In this document: positions 28,731 to 37,274 of the stretch, piece after piece
How the letters are laid out: each line of letters starts with the position of its first letter
Position numbering within the stretch: the first letter of the stretch is position 1
Origin: Terribacillus halophilus
Lineage (GTDB): Bacteria > Bacillota > Bacilli > Bacillales > Amphibacillaceae
Assembly (NCBI RefSeq): GCF_900162685.1
Contig: NZ_LT727828.1
Coordinates: 1,657,149-1,721,148, forward strand
Reading direction: 5' to 3'
Length of the DNA: 64,000 bases
The notes under the pieces: model-generated
Databases searched by the model: none
What the model saw: only the letters and a program-made list of their open reading frames with translations
What the model was told of the DNA's origin: nothing
Program-made: the position numbers and the translations under genes

Positions 28731-28759
28731 TTGAAATATCATGCTAAGTCGTATATGAT
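28731..28759 (+). promoter_or_regulatory. SigA promoter of hbs
   Basis: TTGAAA (28731-28736), 17-bp spacer, TATGAT (28754-28759). The leader of about 110 nt contains a hairpin (GAACAA/TTGTTC with GATAGC/GCTATT, about 28818-28854) just before the ribosome binding site. Confidence 0.75.
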
Positions 28760-28877
28760 AAGCGTTGATATCGCAAAGTGAGCGGTATAGATAGGTATAA
28801 AACCTGTCGTCTTAGTGAACAAATGATAGCACATGCTATTGTCTTATTGTTCAAGGTAATGCCAGGGAGGTGTAATG

Positions 28878-29150
28878 ATGAATAAAACAGATCTAATTAA
28901 TACTGTTGCTGAGAAAAGCGACCTTTCCAAAAAGGATGCTACGAATGCTGTTGATGCAGTTTTCGATTCAATTATGGATTCTTTGAAACAAGGTGACAAA
29001 GTACAATTGATTGGTTTCGGTAACTTTGAAGTACGCGAGCGTGCTGCACGTAAAGGCCGTAACCCGCAAACTGGGAAAGAAATCGAAATCCCAGCTAGCA
29101 AAGTGCCAGCGTTCAAAGCCGGCAAAGCCCTAAAGGATGTCTTGAAGTAA
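28878..29150 (+). CDS. hbs: DNA-binding protein HU
   Basis: 90 residues, near identical in pattern to HBsu: [20 protein letters not shown] at the start, [21 protein letters not shown] in the DNA-contacting arm. It is a dimeric, abundant chromosome-packing protein. The ATG at 28878 lies 7 bases after GGGAGG; the ATG one codon earlier is too close. In B. subtilis folE (mtrA) and mtrB follow; here hepS follows directly. Confidence 0.97.
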   Translation: MNKTDLINTVAEKSDLSKKDATNAVDAVFDSIMDSLKQGDKVQLIGFGNFEVRERAARKGRNPQTGKEIEIPASKVPAFKAGKALKDVLK

Positions 29151-29166
29151 TTACATATGGGCTATA

Positions 29167-29205
29167 ATGAGGGACACCTGATTCTATCAGGTGTCCCTCA
29201 TTTTT
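29167..29205 (+). terminator. Terminator after hbs
   Basis: Perfect 15-bp stem ATGAGGGACACCTGA / TCAGGTGTCCCTCAT with loop TTCTA, then five T residues. Confidence 0.96.
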
Positions 29206-29300
29206 CTATAACAAGATGGCAGACAAGACGAATCACACCATGCTATGCTATAATACTTCTTATACAGTTTGAAATACGAAAAAGGGCGCAGGTGATTGTT

Positions 29301-30083
29301 TTGTCCTATGCATCCATGGAAGAACTACATACACTACGAAAAAAAATAGAGAATCGCATGCAGCAGGCTTATCTTGACGAGAATTTGGATATACCATACT
29401 TAGATGACTACAAGCTGCTGCTGCTGCAGACACTATTTGGTCAAGCTAACCTGCCCGATAAGCAGCAGACAGACTATATAGTCACAATTATGCTGATCCA
29501 GATGGCGCTGGATACACATGATCTCGTAATCCGGACGACGAAGGCTGATGAGACAGCAGATGAAAGAGTAGATAGACAGCTGACCGTGTTGGCAGGTAAT
29601 TATTACAGTGCACTCTACTATAAGATATTAGCTGAACTTGAAGATATTGATATGGTGGCTCAATTAGCCACTGCAATTAAAGAAATCAACGAGCAGAAAA
29701 TGGCACTATATTATGATACCTCTTCTGCTGCTGAGTTTTTCCGCATTCTTGGCCGAATGGAGGGCACATTGTTTTATGCTGCTGCTTCACCATTCATAAA
29801 GACAGAGGATTTGGAACCGCTAGTTGATTACTTTATTATCAGCAGACTGCATCAGGAAGAATTTATGAATGAGCCGACACCGCTCTTTTTAAGACTGAGC
29901 AAAATTTTAGAACAAGATCAGAGCACCCTGACCGTTACCGAAGCAATCAATCAGGAGCTGGAGGAAGCGAGAGCTAGACTCACGAAAAACCTCCACTCGA
30001 TGCCGCAGGTTTTTGCAGCTGCAACTCGTAAACTTTTGCTTCAGGGAAAGCGGCAGGAAGAGTTATTTCTGGAAGAAGGGTAA
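29301..30083 (+). CDS. hepS: Heptaprenyl diphosphate synthase component 1
   Basis: About 260 residues of the HEPPP_synt_1 family, with the family region [24 protein letters not shown] (visible in parts near residue 55) and [19 protein letters not shown]. This is the non-catalytic chain-length-regulating subunit that works with HepT to make the C35 side chain of menaquinone-7. The TTG at 29301 after GCAGGTGATT is preferred; the frame is open further upstream through the hbs terminator, which cannot be coding. Confidence 0.9.
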   Translation: MSYASMEELHTLRKKIENRMQQAYLDENLDIPYLDDYKLLLLQTLFGQANLPDKQQTDYIVTIMLIQMALDTHDLVIRTTKADETADERVDRQLTVLAGNYYSALYYKILAELEDIDMVAQLATAIKEINEQKMALYYDTSSAAEFFRILGRMEGTLFYAAASPFIKTEDLEPLVDYFIISRLHQEEFMNEPTPLFLRLSKILEQDQSTLTVTEAINQELEEARARLTKNLHSMPQVFAAATRKLLLQGKRQEELFLEEG

Positions 30084-30085
30084 TT

Positions 30086-30805
30086 ATGGCACAAGAGACG
30101 AAAGAGCAGCGTGTACACCACGTTTTCGAAAAAATATACGATCGCTATGATTTTATGAATTCTGTCATTTCCTTCAGGCGCCATAGAGCTTGGAGACGGA
30201 GTGTCATGAAGAAGATGAATGTACAGCTTGGAGATGCAGCGCTTGACGTATGCTGCGGCACCGGAGACTGGTCATTTTCGCTTGCAAAAGCTGTTGGACC
30301 GACAGGGCATGTAACTGGACTCGATTTCAGCAAGAACATGCTGTCGGTAGCGGAAAAAAAGATAGAAGAAAAGCCGCATGAACAATTAACATTTACTTGG
30401 GGAAATGCAATGGAGCTTCCCTTTGAGGATAATACCTTTGACTTTGTAACGATTGGTTTTGGTCTGCGGAATGTTCCTGATTATCTGCAAGTGCTGAAAG
30501 AAATGTATCGGGTGGTCAAGCCTGGCGGTAAAGTAGTATGTCTTGAAACATCGCAGCCTACAACAATTGGATTCAAACAAGCGTACTATTTTTATTTCAA
30601 GCGAATCATGCCAATCTTGGGGAAACTACTGGCTAAAAGTTATGATGAATACAGCTGGCTGCAGGAATCTGCAAAAGACTTTCCTGGGAAGAAAGAACTT
30701 CGGAGCTTATTCCAACAAGCCGGGTTGACTAATGTAAAGATTAAGACATATACAGGCGGTGTAGCTGCTATGCATATGGGGGAGAAGCCAGCAATAAAAG
30801 ACTAA
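30086..30805 (+). CDS. menG: Demethylmenaquinone methyltransferase
   Basis: 239 residues, UbiE/MenG family. SAM-binding motif [15 protein letters not shown] near residue 52 and the family signatures [15 protein letters not shown] and [13 protein letters not shown]. It methylates demethylmenaquinone in the last step of menaquinone synthesis. Only 2 bp separate it from hepS and 37 bp from hepT, giving the conserved hepS-menG-hepT operon. Confidence 0.96.
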   Translation: MAQETKEQRVHHVFEKIYDRYDFMNSVISFRRHRAWRRSVMKKMNVQLGDAALDVCCGTGDWSFSLAKAVGPTGHVTGLDFSKNMLSVAEKKIEEKPHEQLTFTWGNAMELPFEDNTFDFVTIGFGLRNVPDYLQVLKEMYRVVKPGGKVVCLETSQPTTIGFKQAYYFYFKRIMPILGKLLAKSYDEYSWLQESAKDFPGKKELRSLFQQAGLTNVKIKTYTGGVAAMHMGEKPAIKD

Positions 30806-30842
30806 GCTGGCAGCAGTCTTGAACGGATGAAGGTGACGTGAA

Positions 30843-31814
30843 TTGAAATTACCGATGATTTACTCATATATAAAAAAGGACCTGGACAAAATCGAGGATG
30901 CGATGACTGATATAATTCGCGCGGAGCATCCAGTCCTGGAGGATGCGTCGGTACAGCTTTTACGTGCCGGCGGCAAACGAATTCGCCCAGTGTTTGTCTT
31001 GCTGAGCGGGAAATTCGGCACATACGAATTACCGCGTATTCAAACGGTAGCCGTGACACTTGAGCTGATTCATATGGCTTCGCTCGTGCATGATGATGTT
31101 ATTGATGACGCAGAGCTCCGGCGCGGAAAACCGACTGTGAAAGCAAAATGGGATAACAAAGTAGCCATGTATGCAGGTGACTACATCTTTGCCCGTTCTT
31201 TGGAATACTTATCCAGGTTAAAAGAACCTCGTGCCCATCAAATTCTTTCGCAAACGATTGTGGAGCTTTGTATAGGTGAAGTAGAACAAATAAGAGATAA
31301 ATATCGCATTGAACAGCATGTTAAAGATTATTTGCGACGAATACGGCGTAAGACAGCCATCCTAATAGCAGCAAGTTCTCGAATTGGGGCAATAGCTTCT
31401 GGTGCACCGCTTGCTTATGAACGGGCATTGTATCGTTACGGCTATTATGTGGGAATGAGCTACCAAATCATCGACGATGTGCTTGACTTTACTTCTTCAG
31501 AAGCTGATTTGGGAAAACCAGCCGGAGGCGATCTGCTGCAGGGAAATATGACATTGCCTGCTTTATTAGCATGTGAAGATGCTGCTTTTAAAGAACGGCT
31601 AATGGAAGCATTTCGTAATCCGGAACAGTTGAATCAGGAAAAATTACAGCCATTCATTCAGCATATCAAATCGTCAGACGCCATTGAACGTTCACTGGCG
31701 GTGAGTGATCGTTACTTACAGAAAGCATATCAAGAATTGGACAAGCTGCCGCCTACAAGAGATCGTAATACATTAAAACAAATTGCTAGACATATCGGTA
31801 AGCGCAGCTCCTGA
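30843..31814 (+). CDS. hepT: Heptaprenyl diphosphate synthase component 2
   Basis: 323 residues, trans-isoprenyl diphosphate synthase. First Asp-rich motif LVHDDVIDDAELRRG near residue 82 and second QIIDDVLDFTSSEADLGKP near residue 210, both intact, so it is the catalytic subunit. TTG start at 30843 with AAGGTGACGTG upstream. With HepS it makes heptaprenyl diphosphate for MK-7. Confidence 0.95.
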   Translation: MKLPMIYSYIKKDLDKIEDAMTDIIRAEHPVLEDASVQLLRAGGKRIRPVFVLLSGKFGTYELPRIQTVAVTLELIHMASLVHDDVIDDAELRRGKPTVKAKWDNKVAMYAGDYIFARSLEYLSRLKEPRAHQILSQTIVELCIGEVEQIRDKYRIEQHVKDYLRRIRRKTAILIAASSRIGAIASGAPLAYERALYRYGYYVGMSYQIIDDVLDFTSSEADLGKPAGGDLLQGNMTLPALLACEDAAFKERLMEAFRNPEQLNQEKLQPFIQHIKSSDAIERSLAVSDRYLQKAYQELDKLPPTRDRNTLKQIARHIGKRSS

Positions 31815-31843
31815 TTGTAAAACGCTTACATGTTTGATATGAT
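31815..31843 (+). promoter_or_regulatory. SigA promoter of ndk
   Basis: TTGTAA (31815-31820), 17-bp spacer, TATGAT (31838-31843), 34 bp upstream of the ndk start. The -35 starts at the hepT stop. Confidence 0.7.
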
Positions 31844-31876
31844 GACAGCAAGTACACGAAAAGGAGCAGCTGCACA

Positions 31877-32326
31877 ATGGAAAAAACATTTTTGATGGTG
31901 AAGCCGGATGGCGTGCAACGCGGACTAGTTGGTGAGATAGTAACGAGATTCGAAAAGAAGGGTCTCAAGCTTTGTGCTGGTAAAATGATGGTTGTGACGG
32001 AAGAGCAAGCTAAAACACATTATGAAGAACACGAAAGTAAACCTTTCTTTGGTTCGCTAATTACTTACATAACATCAGGACCGGTATTTGCTATGGTTTG
32101 GGAAGGTAAAGACGCCATTGCGCTAACTCGCAGCATGATTGGCGCTACCAAACCGACAGAGGCAGCACCGGGTACAATCAGAGGAGACTATGCTGTGGAG
32201 ATGAGCCGCAATATCATCCATGGTTCCGACAGTGCAGAAAGTGCAGAACGGGAAATCGCGAATATGTTTGATGCGGATGAACTGCTCAGTTACGAACAAG
32301 TTACAGCAAAATGGTTATATGAATAA
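31877..32326 (+). CDS. ndk: Nucleoside diphosphate kinase
   Basis: 149 residues. The active-site His115 is in [13 protein letters not shown], and the substrate loop reads FEKKGLKL. It balances nucleoside triphosphate pools by phosphate transfer through the histidine. AAAGGAGCAGC precedes the ATG. In B. subtilis cheR follows; here an extra island lies between. Confidence 0.97.
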   Translation: MEKTFLMVKPDGVQRGLVGEIVTRFEKKGLKLCAGKMMVVTEEQAKTHYEEHESKPFFGSLITYITSGPVFAMVWEGKDAIALTRSMIGATKPTEAAPGTIRGDYAVEMSRNIIHGSDSAESAEREIANMFDADELLSYEQVTAKWLYE

Positions 32327-32356
32327 TGAATATAGCTAACTTCTTTAGCTAGAAAT

Positions 32357-32416
32357 AAATTCCGAACTTTAATGAATTCTTGAATAAGAGTTTATTTTAG
32401 TTCGGATTTTTATTAT
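32357..32416 (+). terminator. Terminator after ndk
   Basis: TCCGAACT pairs with AGTTCGGA around a long A/T-rich loop of about 34 nt, followed by five T residues. The long loop makes it less certain than others here. Confidence 0.6.
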
Positions 32417-32460
32417 GTCCAATTACACTTCCTACGTTAACTGAGTATAAACTTCTATGT

Positions 32461-32849
32461 TCAAGTGTTGGCTGGCAAGAGATAATTATCTCGTTGCCGA
32501 AGAGACTTCATTGGAAAGACATCAAATATTTCAATGCTAGATAAATCTAACCCAAAAATAAAGAGTGTCAACCAAGCGGGTAGATATGTTATTAAACAAT
32601 TGAAGAAAAAATTAGCTAGTTGTGATGTTTTGTTTGTCGATTTGACAAAGGAATCAATTAATATACCTACTGTTAGAATTATTGTCACTGGTGATATAAA
32701 TACTTAACCACCCCCTTATTTCAGTCAGCCTAAGAACATTTAATTTTGGCATCAATAGGGGGATCAGCATGTTTTGCATGTTTCCGCCGTGGGTTCCAGA
32801 AGAAATCACATCCCAAGAAAATCATTCAATTATGGCACCACGTTCATGA
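32461..32849 (+). pseudogene. Decayed YcaO-like C-terminal fragment
   Basis: No intact gene is present. One frame reads SLPKRLHWKDIKYFNAR up to about 32550. A second frame from 32534 reads a helix (GRYVIKQLKKKLASCDV) and VLFVDLTKESINIPTVRIIV, which closely resembles the VVDLTRPDxGIPVVRVIVPG pattern near the end of YcaO cyclodehydratase domains, then stops at 32707. A third frame continues as HPLISVSLRTFNFGINRG and stops at 32849. Two frameshifts would join them. YcaO proteins make azolines in peptide toxins (TOMMs) or modify ribosomal proteins. No precursor peptide or other TOMM gene is nearby. The call rests on pattern memory. Confidence 0.4.
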
Positions 32850-32923
32850 GGCGATACTTGTCTAACTTTATTTGACAATTTATCCTTTTAACAAGGAATA
32901 AAATGTTAGGAGCTGAGTGTGTG

Positions 32924-34177
32924 ATGATGAAAGGAATATATGAGCTCGTTAGTGAAGAACATTTGCAAAAGTATGCCGAGCTTGCGGTACGAATTGGTGT
33001 AAATGTGCAAAGAAATCAATTAGTGGTTATTCATAGTGACTTAAAAAATGTAACTTTTGCACGTCTTATCCAAACGGCAGCCTATGAAGCAGGGGCTTCA
33101 AATGTGGTGATGGACTGGACAGATGAAAAGTCGACCCAAGCATTTTATATACATGCCTCAGATGATGCCATCGATCACTTTCCTGACTGGCAGCATACCC
33201 GCTTTAAGGAGTGGGACGATGCGGGTGCTGCTTACATCCATATTATTTCTGAAAACTTCGGTGTCTTTAAGGATGTTTCCCCAGAACGGATCAGCCGCTT
33301 TCAAAAGGCCTTCCGCACCAAGTTGGAGGATTATTATGCAAAGATTAGGTCCCACAAGGTACGCTGGTGTCTTCTAGCTGTCCCGTCCTTCTCATGGGCC
33401 GCGAAAGTATTTCCTTACGTAAGTAAAGAGGAAGCTGTACAATCGTTATGGCAAGCCATCTTAAGTGGAGCGCGGGCAGATGGAACAAATGCTATCAAAG
33501 ACTGGGAAAATCATGACCAATCCTTCGAGTCGCGGAAAGCGTTTCTAAACGATCGCCAGTTTGACGCCCTGCATTTTACCAATAGCCGTGGAACGGATTT
33601 GATTGTCGGCATGCCTAACAATCATGTCTTTATCGGCGGCGGAGTGACAGATCCACAGGGAATCCAGTTCTTTCCGAACATTCCCACAGAGGAAATATTT
33701 TCGGCCCCCCATAAGGATAAGGTGAATGGCAAACTCGTAGCCACGAAACCGCTTGTCTATGAGGGAAGGGTCCTCTATGATGTTTCCATCATTTTTCAAG
33801 ATGGGCGGATTACAGCCTATGATGCCGCCACTGGCCAGGAAGCGTTACAACGTCTCATCGAAACAGACGAAGGTTCCCATTATCTAGGGGAAATTGCCTT
33901 GGCCTCTAACCATTCTCCTCTTGCTCAGGCAAATATGCTTTTTTACAACACCTTGTTTGATGAAAATACGACCTGCCATATTGGCATCGGCAACGCTTCT
34001 CCTTCCAACCTACAACATGGCAGCAACCTATCGGAGAAAGCGTTGAAGGAAGCAGGACTGAATACGTCCCTCTTGTTAGTCAATGTGGCCTTTGGTACCG
34101 AAGATATGAACGTGGTAGGGATGAAAGAAGGCAGTGCGGAAGTTTTATTAATGAAAGATGGTGATTTCCAATTCTGA
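32924..34177 (+). CDS. M29-family aminopeptidase-like protein with altered active site
   Basis: About 417 residues, full length for the M29 (AmpS/PepS) family, no signal peptide. Two glutamate-bearing motifs (PTEEIFSAPH near 250, YLGEIAL near 320) and the His in DENTTCHIGIG are present. The Tyr expected after it (CHIALGxAY) is Ser here, and the C-terminal HVDFMIG motif that supplies a His and an Asp metal ligand reads LVNVAFG without a gap. It may thus be inactive or bind metal differently. ATG at 32924 with TTAGGAG about 11 bases upstream; GTG 32921 and ATG 32903 are alternatives. It is not at this site in B. subtilis and follows a decayed gene, which suggests transfer. Confidence 0.82.
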   Translation: MMKGIYELVSEEHLQKYAELAVRIGVNVQRNQLVVIHSDLKNVTFARLIQTAAYEAGASNVVMDWTDEKSTQAFYIHASDDAIDHFPDWQHTRFKEWDDAGAAYIHIISENFGVFKDVSPERISRFQKAFRTKLEDYYAKIRSHKVRWCLLAVPSFSWAAKVFPYVSKEEAVQSLWQAILSGARADGTNAIKDWENHDQSFESRKAFLNDRQFDALHFTNSRGTDLIVGMPNNHVFIGGGVTDPQGIQFFPNIPTEEIFSAPHKDKVNGKLVATKPLVYEGRVLYDVSIIFQDGRITAYDAATGQEALQRLIETDEGSHYLGEIALASNHSPLAQANMLFYNTLFDENTTCHIGIGNASPSNLQHGSNLSEKALKEAGLNTSLLLVNVAFGTEDMNVVGMKEGSAEVLLMKDGDFQF

Positions 34178-34514
34178 GATCTCATGATATTTTTTATCTA
34201 AGTTAGGTTTCCGGGTATCTTTACTTCCTTCAAAAATATTGCAAAGAGCTTGATAAGGGTCTACAAACTTTTAAAATGGCAAACCGTAAAAAGGAGAGGA
34301 GATGTGAAGTAGTTGGCATCTTCTCCCCTGTTCTATTTGGGAAATTGTACTTTTTAGGATATCTCCTGCACCTTTAATTTTATCCTAGTCGATTGTTCTA
34401 ATTGTATAACTAGCAACAATATCTGCTACTTTTTTATTATTTTCAGCTACCAAGTATTCCTGTTATACAGTATGATAGAACTACATACATATAGACAGAC
34501 AGGGGAAACGTAAC
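34178..34514. other. Intergenic region before cheR
   Basis: A/T-rich with no credible open frame. A hairpin (GGAGAGGAGATG with CATCTTCTCCCC, about 34291-34330, one mismatch and one G-U) followed by CTGTTCT may end the M29 transcript. TATGAT near 34470 could be a -10 for cheR, with no convincing -35. Confidence 0.45.
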
Positions 34515-35288
34515 ATGTCAGCTGATTATGAATATTTTGTAGAACAGATAAAAGGAAGTACAGGCATTGATTTGTCGCAATATAAGGAAGCCCAAATGAA
34601 AAGGCGATTAACTACACTACGAGAGAAAAAGGGATTTGCAGATTTCAAGACATATGTCCATGCGATACGCGGAGATGCTTCGTTAATGGATGAGTTCCTA
34701 GACCGGATGACAATTAATGTGTCTGAATTTTACCGCAACTATCAAAGGTGGGAAGTGCTGGAAAAACGTATCCTCCCAGAACTGCTGAGAAGAAAGAAGC
34801 CTTTAAAAATATGGAGCGCTGCTTGTTCTACTGGCGAAGAGCCCTACACATTGGCTATTCTTTTAGATCGTTATGCAAAAGGGACTTCTTATACGATTCA
34901 TGCGACAGATTTAGATCAGCGTGTGTTGGAAACAGCTCAAAACGGAAAGTATACCGATCGAGCCTTAAAAGAAATGCCGGCTGCCATCAAATCTGCATAC
35001 TTTACCCAAGATGGTCCGATTTATCAAATCAAAGACGAGTTAAAGCAGCACATTCAATTTAAGCAGCATAATTTACTTGCGGACGCTTACGACACAAATT
35101 ATGATTTGATCATTTGCCGAAATGTGCTTATTTATTTCACAGAAGAAGCCAAGGCAAACATTTACCATAAATTCAGCAAATCGCTGGCAAACAACGGCTA
35201 TCTTTTTGTCGGCAGCACTGAGCAAATATTTAATCCTAGTGTATATGGAATGAAAGCTGTAGATACATTCTTTTATCAAAAACAATAA
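34515..35288 (+). CDS. cheR: Chemotaxis protein methyltransferase
   Basis: 257 residues. An N-terminal helical CheR domain (about 1-75) is followed by the SAM methyltransferase domain with KIWSAACSTGEEPYTLAI near residue 100 and LIICRNVLIYF near 200. It methylates glutamates on chemoreceptors. AGGGGAAACGTAAC precedes the ATG. The position upstream of the aro operon matches B. subtilis, but a merR/DUF2798 pair lies between here. Confidence 0.95.
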   Translation: MSADYEYFVEQIKGSTGIDLSQYKEAQMKRRLTTLREKKGFADFKTYVHAIRGDASLMDEFLDRMTINVSEFYRNYQRWEVLEKRILPELLRRKKPLKIWSAACSTGEEPYTLAILLDRYAKGTSYTIHATDLDQRVLETAQNGKYTDRALKEMPAAIKSAYFTQDGPIYQIKDELKQHIQFKQHNLLADAYDTNYDLIICRNVLIYFTEEAKANIYHKFSKSLANNGYLFVGSTEQIFNPSVYGMKAVDTFFYQKQ

Positions 35289-35311
35289 GAAAATGCTCTT
35301 ATAGCTATTAA

Positions 35312-35358
35312 AAACCAAACGATACTGCGATTTAAATCACAGCACGTTTGGTTTTTTT
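35312..35358. terminator. Bidirectional terminator between cheR and the DUF2798 gene
   Basis: AAACCAAACG and CGTTTGGTTT enclose a 23-nt loop that itself has dyad symmetry (GATTTAAATC). T-runs stand on both sides, and the minus-strand gene stops at its edge. Confidence 0.85.
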
Positions 35359-35592
35359 CTATTCCTTAATTCTCACAATTTTTGATACGTGGCGATGTAC
35401 AAATTTCGGAAGGAAGAAAGATACGGTAAATACAAGCAGGAAAGCGATAATCCAAGAGCGGAACCAAGTATGATAAGAAAAAGCATGCAACCCTGAATTA
35501 ACGACTGTTAAAGTGAAAGAAATGATAGCAGTCATAATTGCTGCAGTAACAAAGCTGCAAACAATACGGTGTGTTCTTAAATTTACAAGCAT
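35359..35592 (-). CDS. DUF2798-type small membrane protein
   Basis: 77 residues with two transmembrane helices and the pattern MLVNLRTHRIVCSFVTAAIM and WFRSWIIAFLLVF, typical of the DUF2798 family; function unknown. I chose the ATG ending at 35592 because AAAAGGAGT lies 7 bases before it on the minus strand; the frame opens 10 codons earlier without a site. It is divergent from a merR gene, which suggests, but does not prove, regulation by it. Confidence 0.75.
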   Translation of the reverse strand: MLVNLRTHRIVCSFVTAAIMTAIISFTLTVVNSGLHAFSYHTWFRSWIIAFLLVFTVSFFLPKFVHRHVSKIVRIKE

Positions 35593-35645
35593 GATTGTAC
35601 TCCTTTTGTAACTAATCTCCAATTATTATATCTAATCTTCATAAG

Positions 35646-35680
35646 TTGTCAAATGTTAAAAATGCCGTATAATAGGCATT
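35646..35680 (+). promoter_or_regulatory. merR promoter with inverted repeat over the -10
   Basis: TTGTCA (35646-35651), 16-bp spacer, consensus TATAAT (35668-35673). AATGCC and GGCATT (35661-35666 and 35675-35680) form a perfect 6-bp inverted repeat flanking the -10, a plausible operator. Confidence 0.65.
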
Positions 35681-35705
35681 AATTAAAGACAAAGGGGTGA
35701 AAACA

Positions 35706-35999
35706 GTGGACGGCATTGATTACAGTCTGCTGAAGCAAATGGCGGTGACCATTGGAGAAGTTGCCAAAATTACCGATATACCAATTCGTAAGCTTCGTTA
35801 TTGGGAAGACAAAGGGTATATCAAGAGTGTCGACGAACAAGCACACACCACTAGAAGGTTTGATTATTACATGATTAAGAAAGTTGTCTTAATGAAAGAA
35901 TTAATCGAAGATGGTTATACAGTAGAAGCGTCATCCCAAAAAGTCGAAGCCCGTATGGGAAAACTTCGGCAGGTATTTGACAATTTGACTAGAAAATAG
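35706..35999 (+). CDS. MerR-family transcriptional regulator
   Basis: About 97 residues. The N-terminal winged helix reads VTIGEVAKITDIPIRKLRYWEDKGYIKS, followed by a short helical dimerisation part; there is no sizeable effector domain and no metal-binding Cys. GTG at 35706 follows AAAGGGG by 9 bases; the GTG at 35697 overlaps that site. Resembles the YfmP type of small MerR proteins, but the usual efflux partner is not beside it. A dyad in its promoter suggests autoregulation. Confidence 0.82.
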   Translation: MDGIDYSLLKQMAVTIGEVAKITDIPIRKLRYWEDKGYIKSVDEQAHTTRRFDYYMIKKVVLMKELIEDGYTVEASSQKVEARMGKLRQVFDNLTRK

Positions 36000-36107
36000 A
36001 TGCGAGAAACAGAAACGGAAATATTGTCAGAATAGTTCCCACATAAGAAACGAGTTATGTTATAGTAAATAAAATTACTAAGAACTACAAACAACGGAGG
36101 AATATAG

Positions 36108-37274
36108 ATGCGCTACTTAACTGCAGGTGAATCACATGGTAAACAGCTAACAACTATCCTAGAAGGTGTTCCTTCCTATTTACCGCTGACTGCCGCTGAT
36201 ATCAACGCTTCTTTGTTAGAGAGACAGAAGGGGCATGGCCGCGGAAAACGCATGCAAATCGAAAAAGACTTAGTTGATATTGTTGGCGGCGTGCGTCACG
36301 GATACACGCTTGGTTCGCCGATTGCTCTTGTCATTCATAACGATGATTTCAAGCATTGGATTGATGTAATGGGGGAAGACCCAGTTGAAGATCCGCAGGC
36401 AGTCCGCCGTATTGTCAGCCGTCCGAGGCCTGGACATGCTGATTTGAATGGAGCTTTAAAGTACGGCCATCGTGATATGCGAAATGTGCTGGAGAGATCT
36501 TCTGCTCGGGAGACTGCTGCACGCGTGGCAGCTGGAGCGGTTGCGAAGAAAATATTAGCAGAACTTGATATACATATTGTCGGCTATACAAAAGAAATAG
36601 CCGGTATCAAAGCTGCTGAGTATCCGGAATATACATACGAAGAAAGAAACACTATTTCCAGAGCTTCATCTGTGCGCAGTCTTGATCCAGAAGCTGCCGA
36701 AAAGATGGTGGTAGCAATTGACCAAGCGAAAAAAGATGGTGACTCCATTGGTGGTGTCGTGGAAGTTTACGTAGAAGGTCTTCCAGCTGGAATTGGATCT
36801 TATGTTCATTATGATCGTAAGCTAGATGGACGAATTGCTGGAGCCGTATCGAGCATCAATGCATTCAAAGGTGTGGAATTCGGAATTGGTTTTGAAGCTG
36901 CTAGATTGCCAGGAAGTCAAGTGCATGATGAAATCGCATGGGAAGAAGAAAGAGGATATTACCGAAAGACAAATCGTCTTGGTGGTTTAGAAGGCGGGAT
37001 GACTACGGGGATGCCGCTTGTCGTCAAAGGTGTCATGAAGCCTATTCCAACACTTTATAAACCATTGCAAAGCGTAGACATCGAGACGAAAGAGCCGTTC
37101 AATGCGAGTATCGAACGGTCCGACAGCTGTGCTGTACCAGCTGCTGCATTGGTAATGGAGCACGTTGTTGCATTTGAAATTGCAAAGGCGATTTTAGAAC
37201 AGTTCCCGCATGATCAGTTTCCAAAGCTGCAAGAAGCGATCAAAAATTACCGGGAAGAAATCCGGGTGTTTTAA
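36108..37274 (+). CDS. aroC: Chorismate synthase
   Basis: 388 residues. Family signatures GESHGKQLT at the start, [21 protein letters not shown] and [11 protein letters not shown] are present. It converts EPSP to chorismate with reduced FMN. This is the gene called aroF in B. subtilis. ACGGAGGAATA precedes the ATG. First gene of a tightly packed aroC-aroB-aroH-hisC-tyrA-aroA unit. Confidence 0.97.
   Translation: MRYLTAGESHGKQLTTILEGVPSYLPLTAADINASLLERQKGHGRGKRMQIEKDLVDIVGGVRHGYTLGSPIALVIHNDDFKHWIDVMGEDPVEDPQAVRRIVSRPRPGHADLNGALKYGHRDMRNVLERSSARETAARVAAGAVAKKILAELDIHIVGYTKEIAGIKAAEYPEYTYEERNTISRASSVRSLDPEAAEKMVVAIDQAKKDGDSIGGVVEVYVEGLPAGIGSYVHYDRKLDGRIAGAVSSINAFKGVEFGIGFEAARLPGSQVHDEIAWEEERGYYRKTNRLGGLEGGMTTGMPLVVKGVMKPIPTLYKPLQSVDIETKEPFNASIERSDSCAVPAAALVMEHVVAFEIAKAILEQFPHDQFPKLQEAIKNYREEIRVF

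Noticed and set aside
29157-29300. N-terminal extension of hepS
   Set aside because: It would translate through the perfect hbs terminator; the TTG at 29301 with a ribosome binding site fits the family length.
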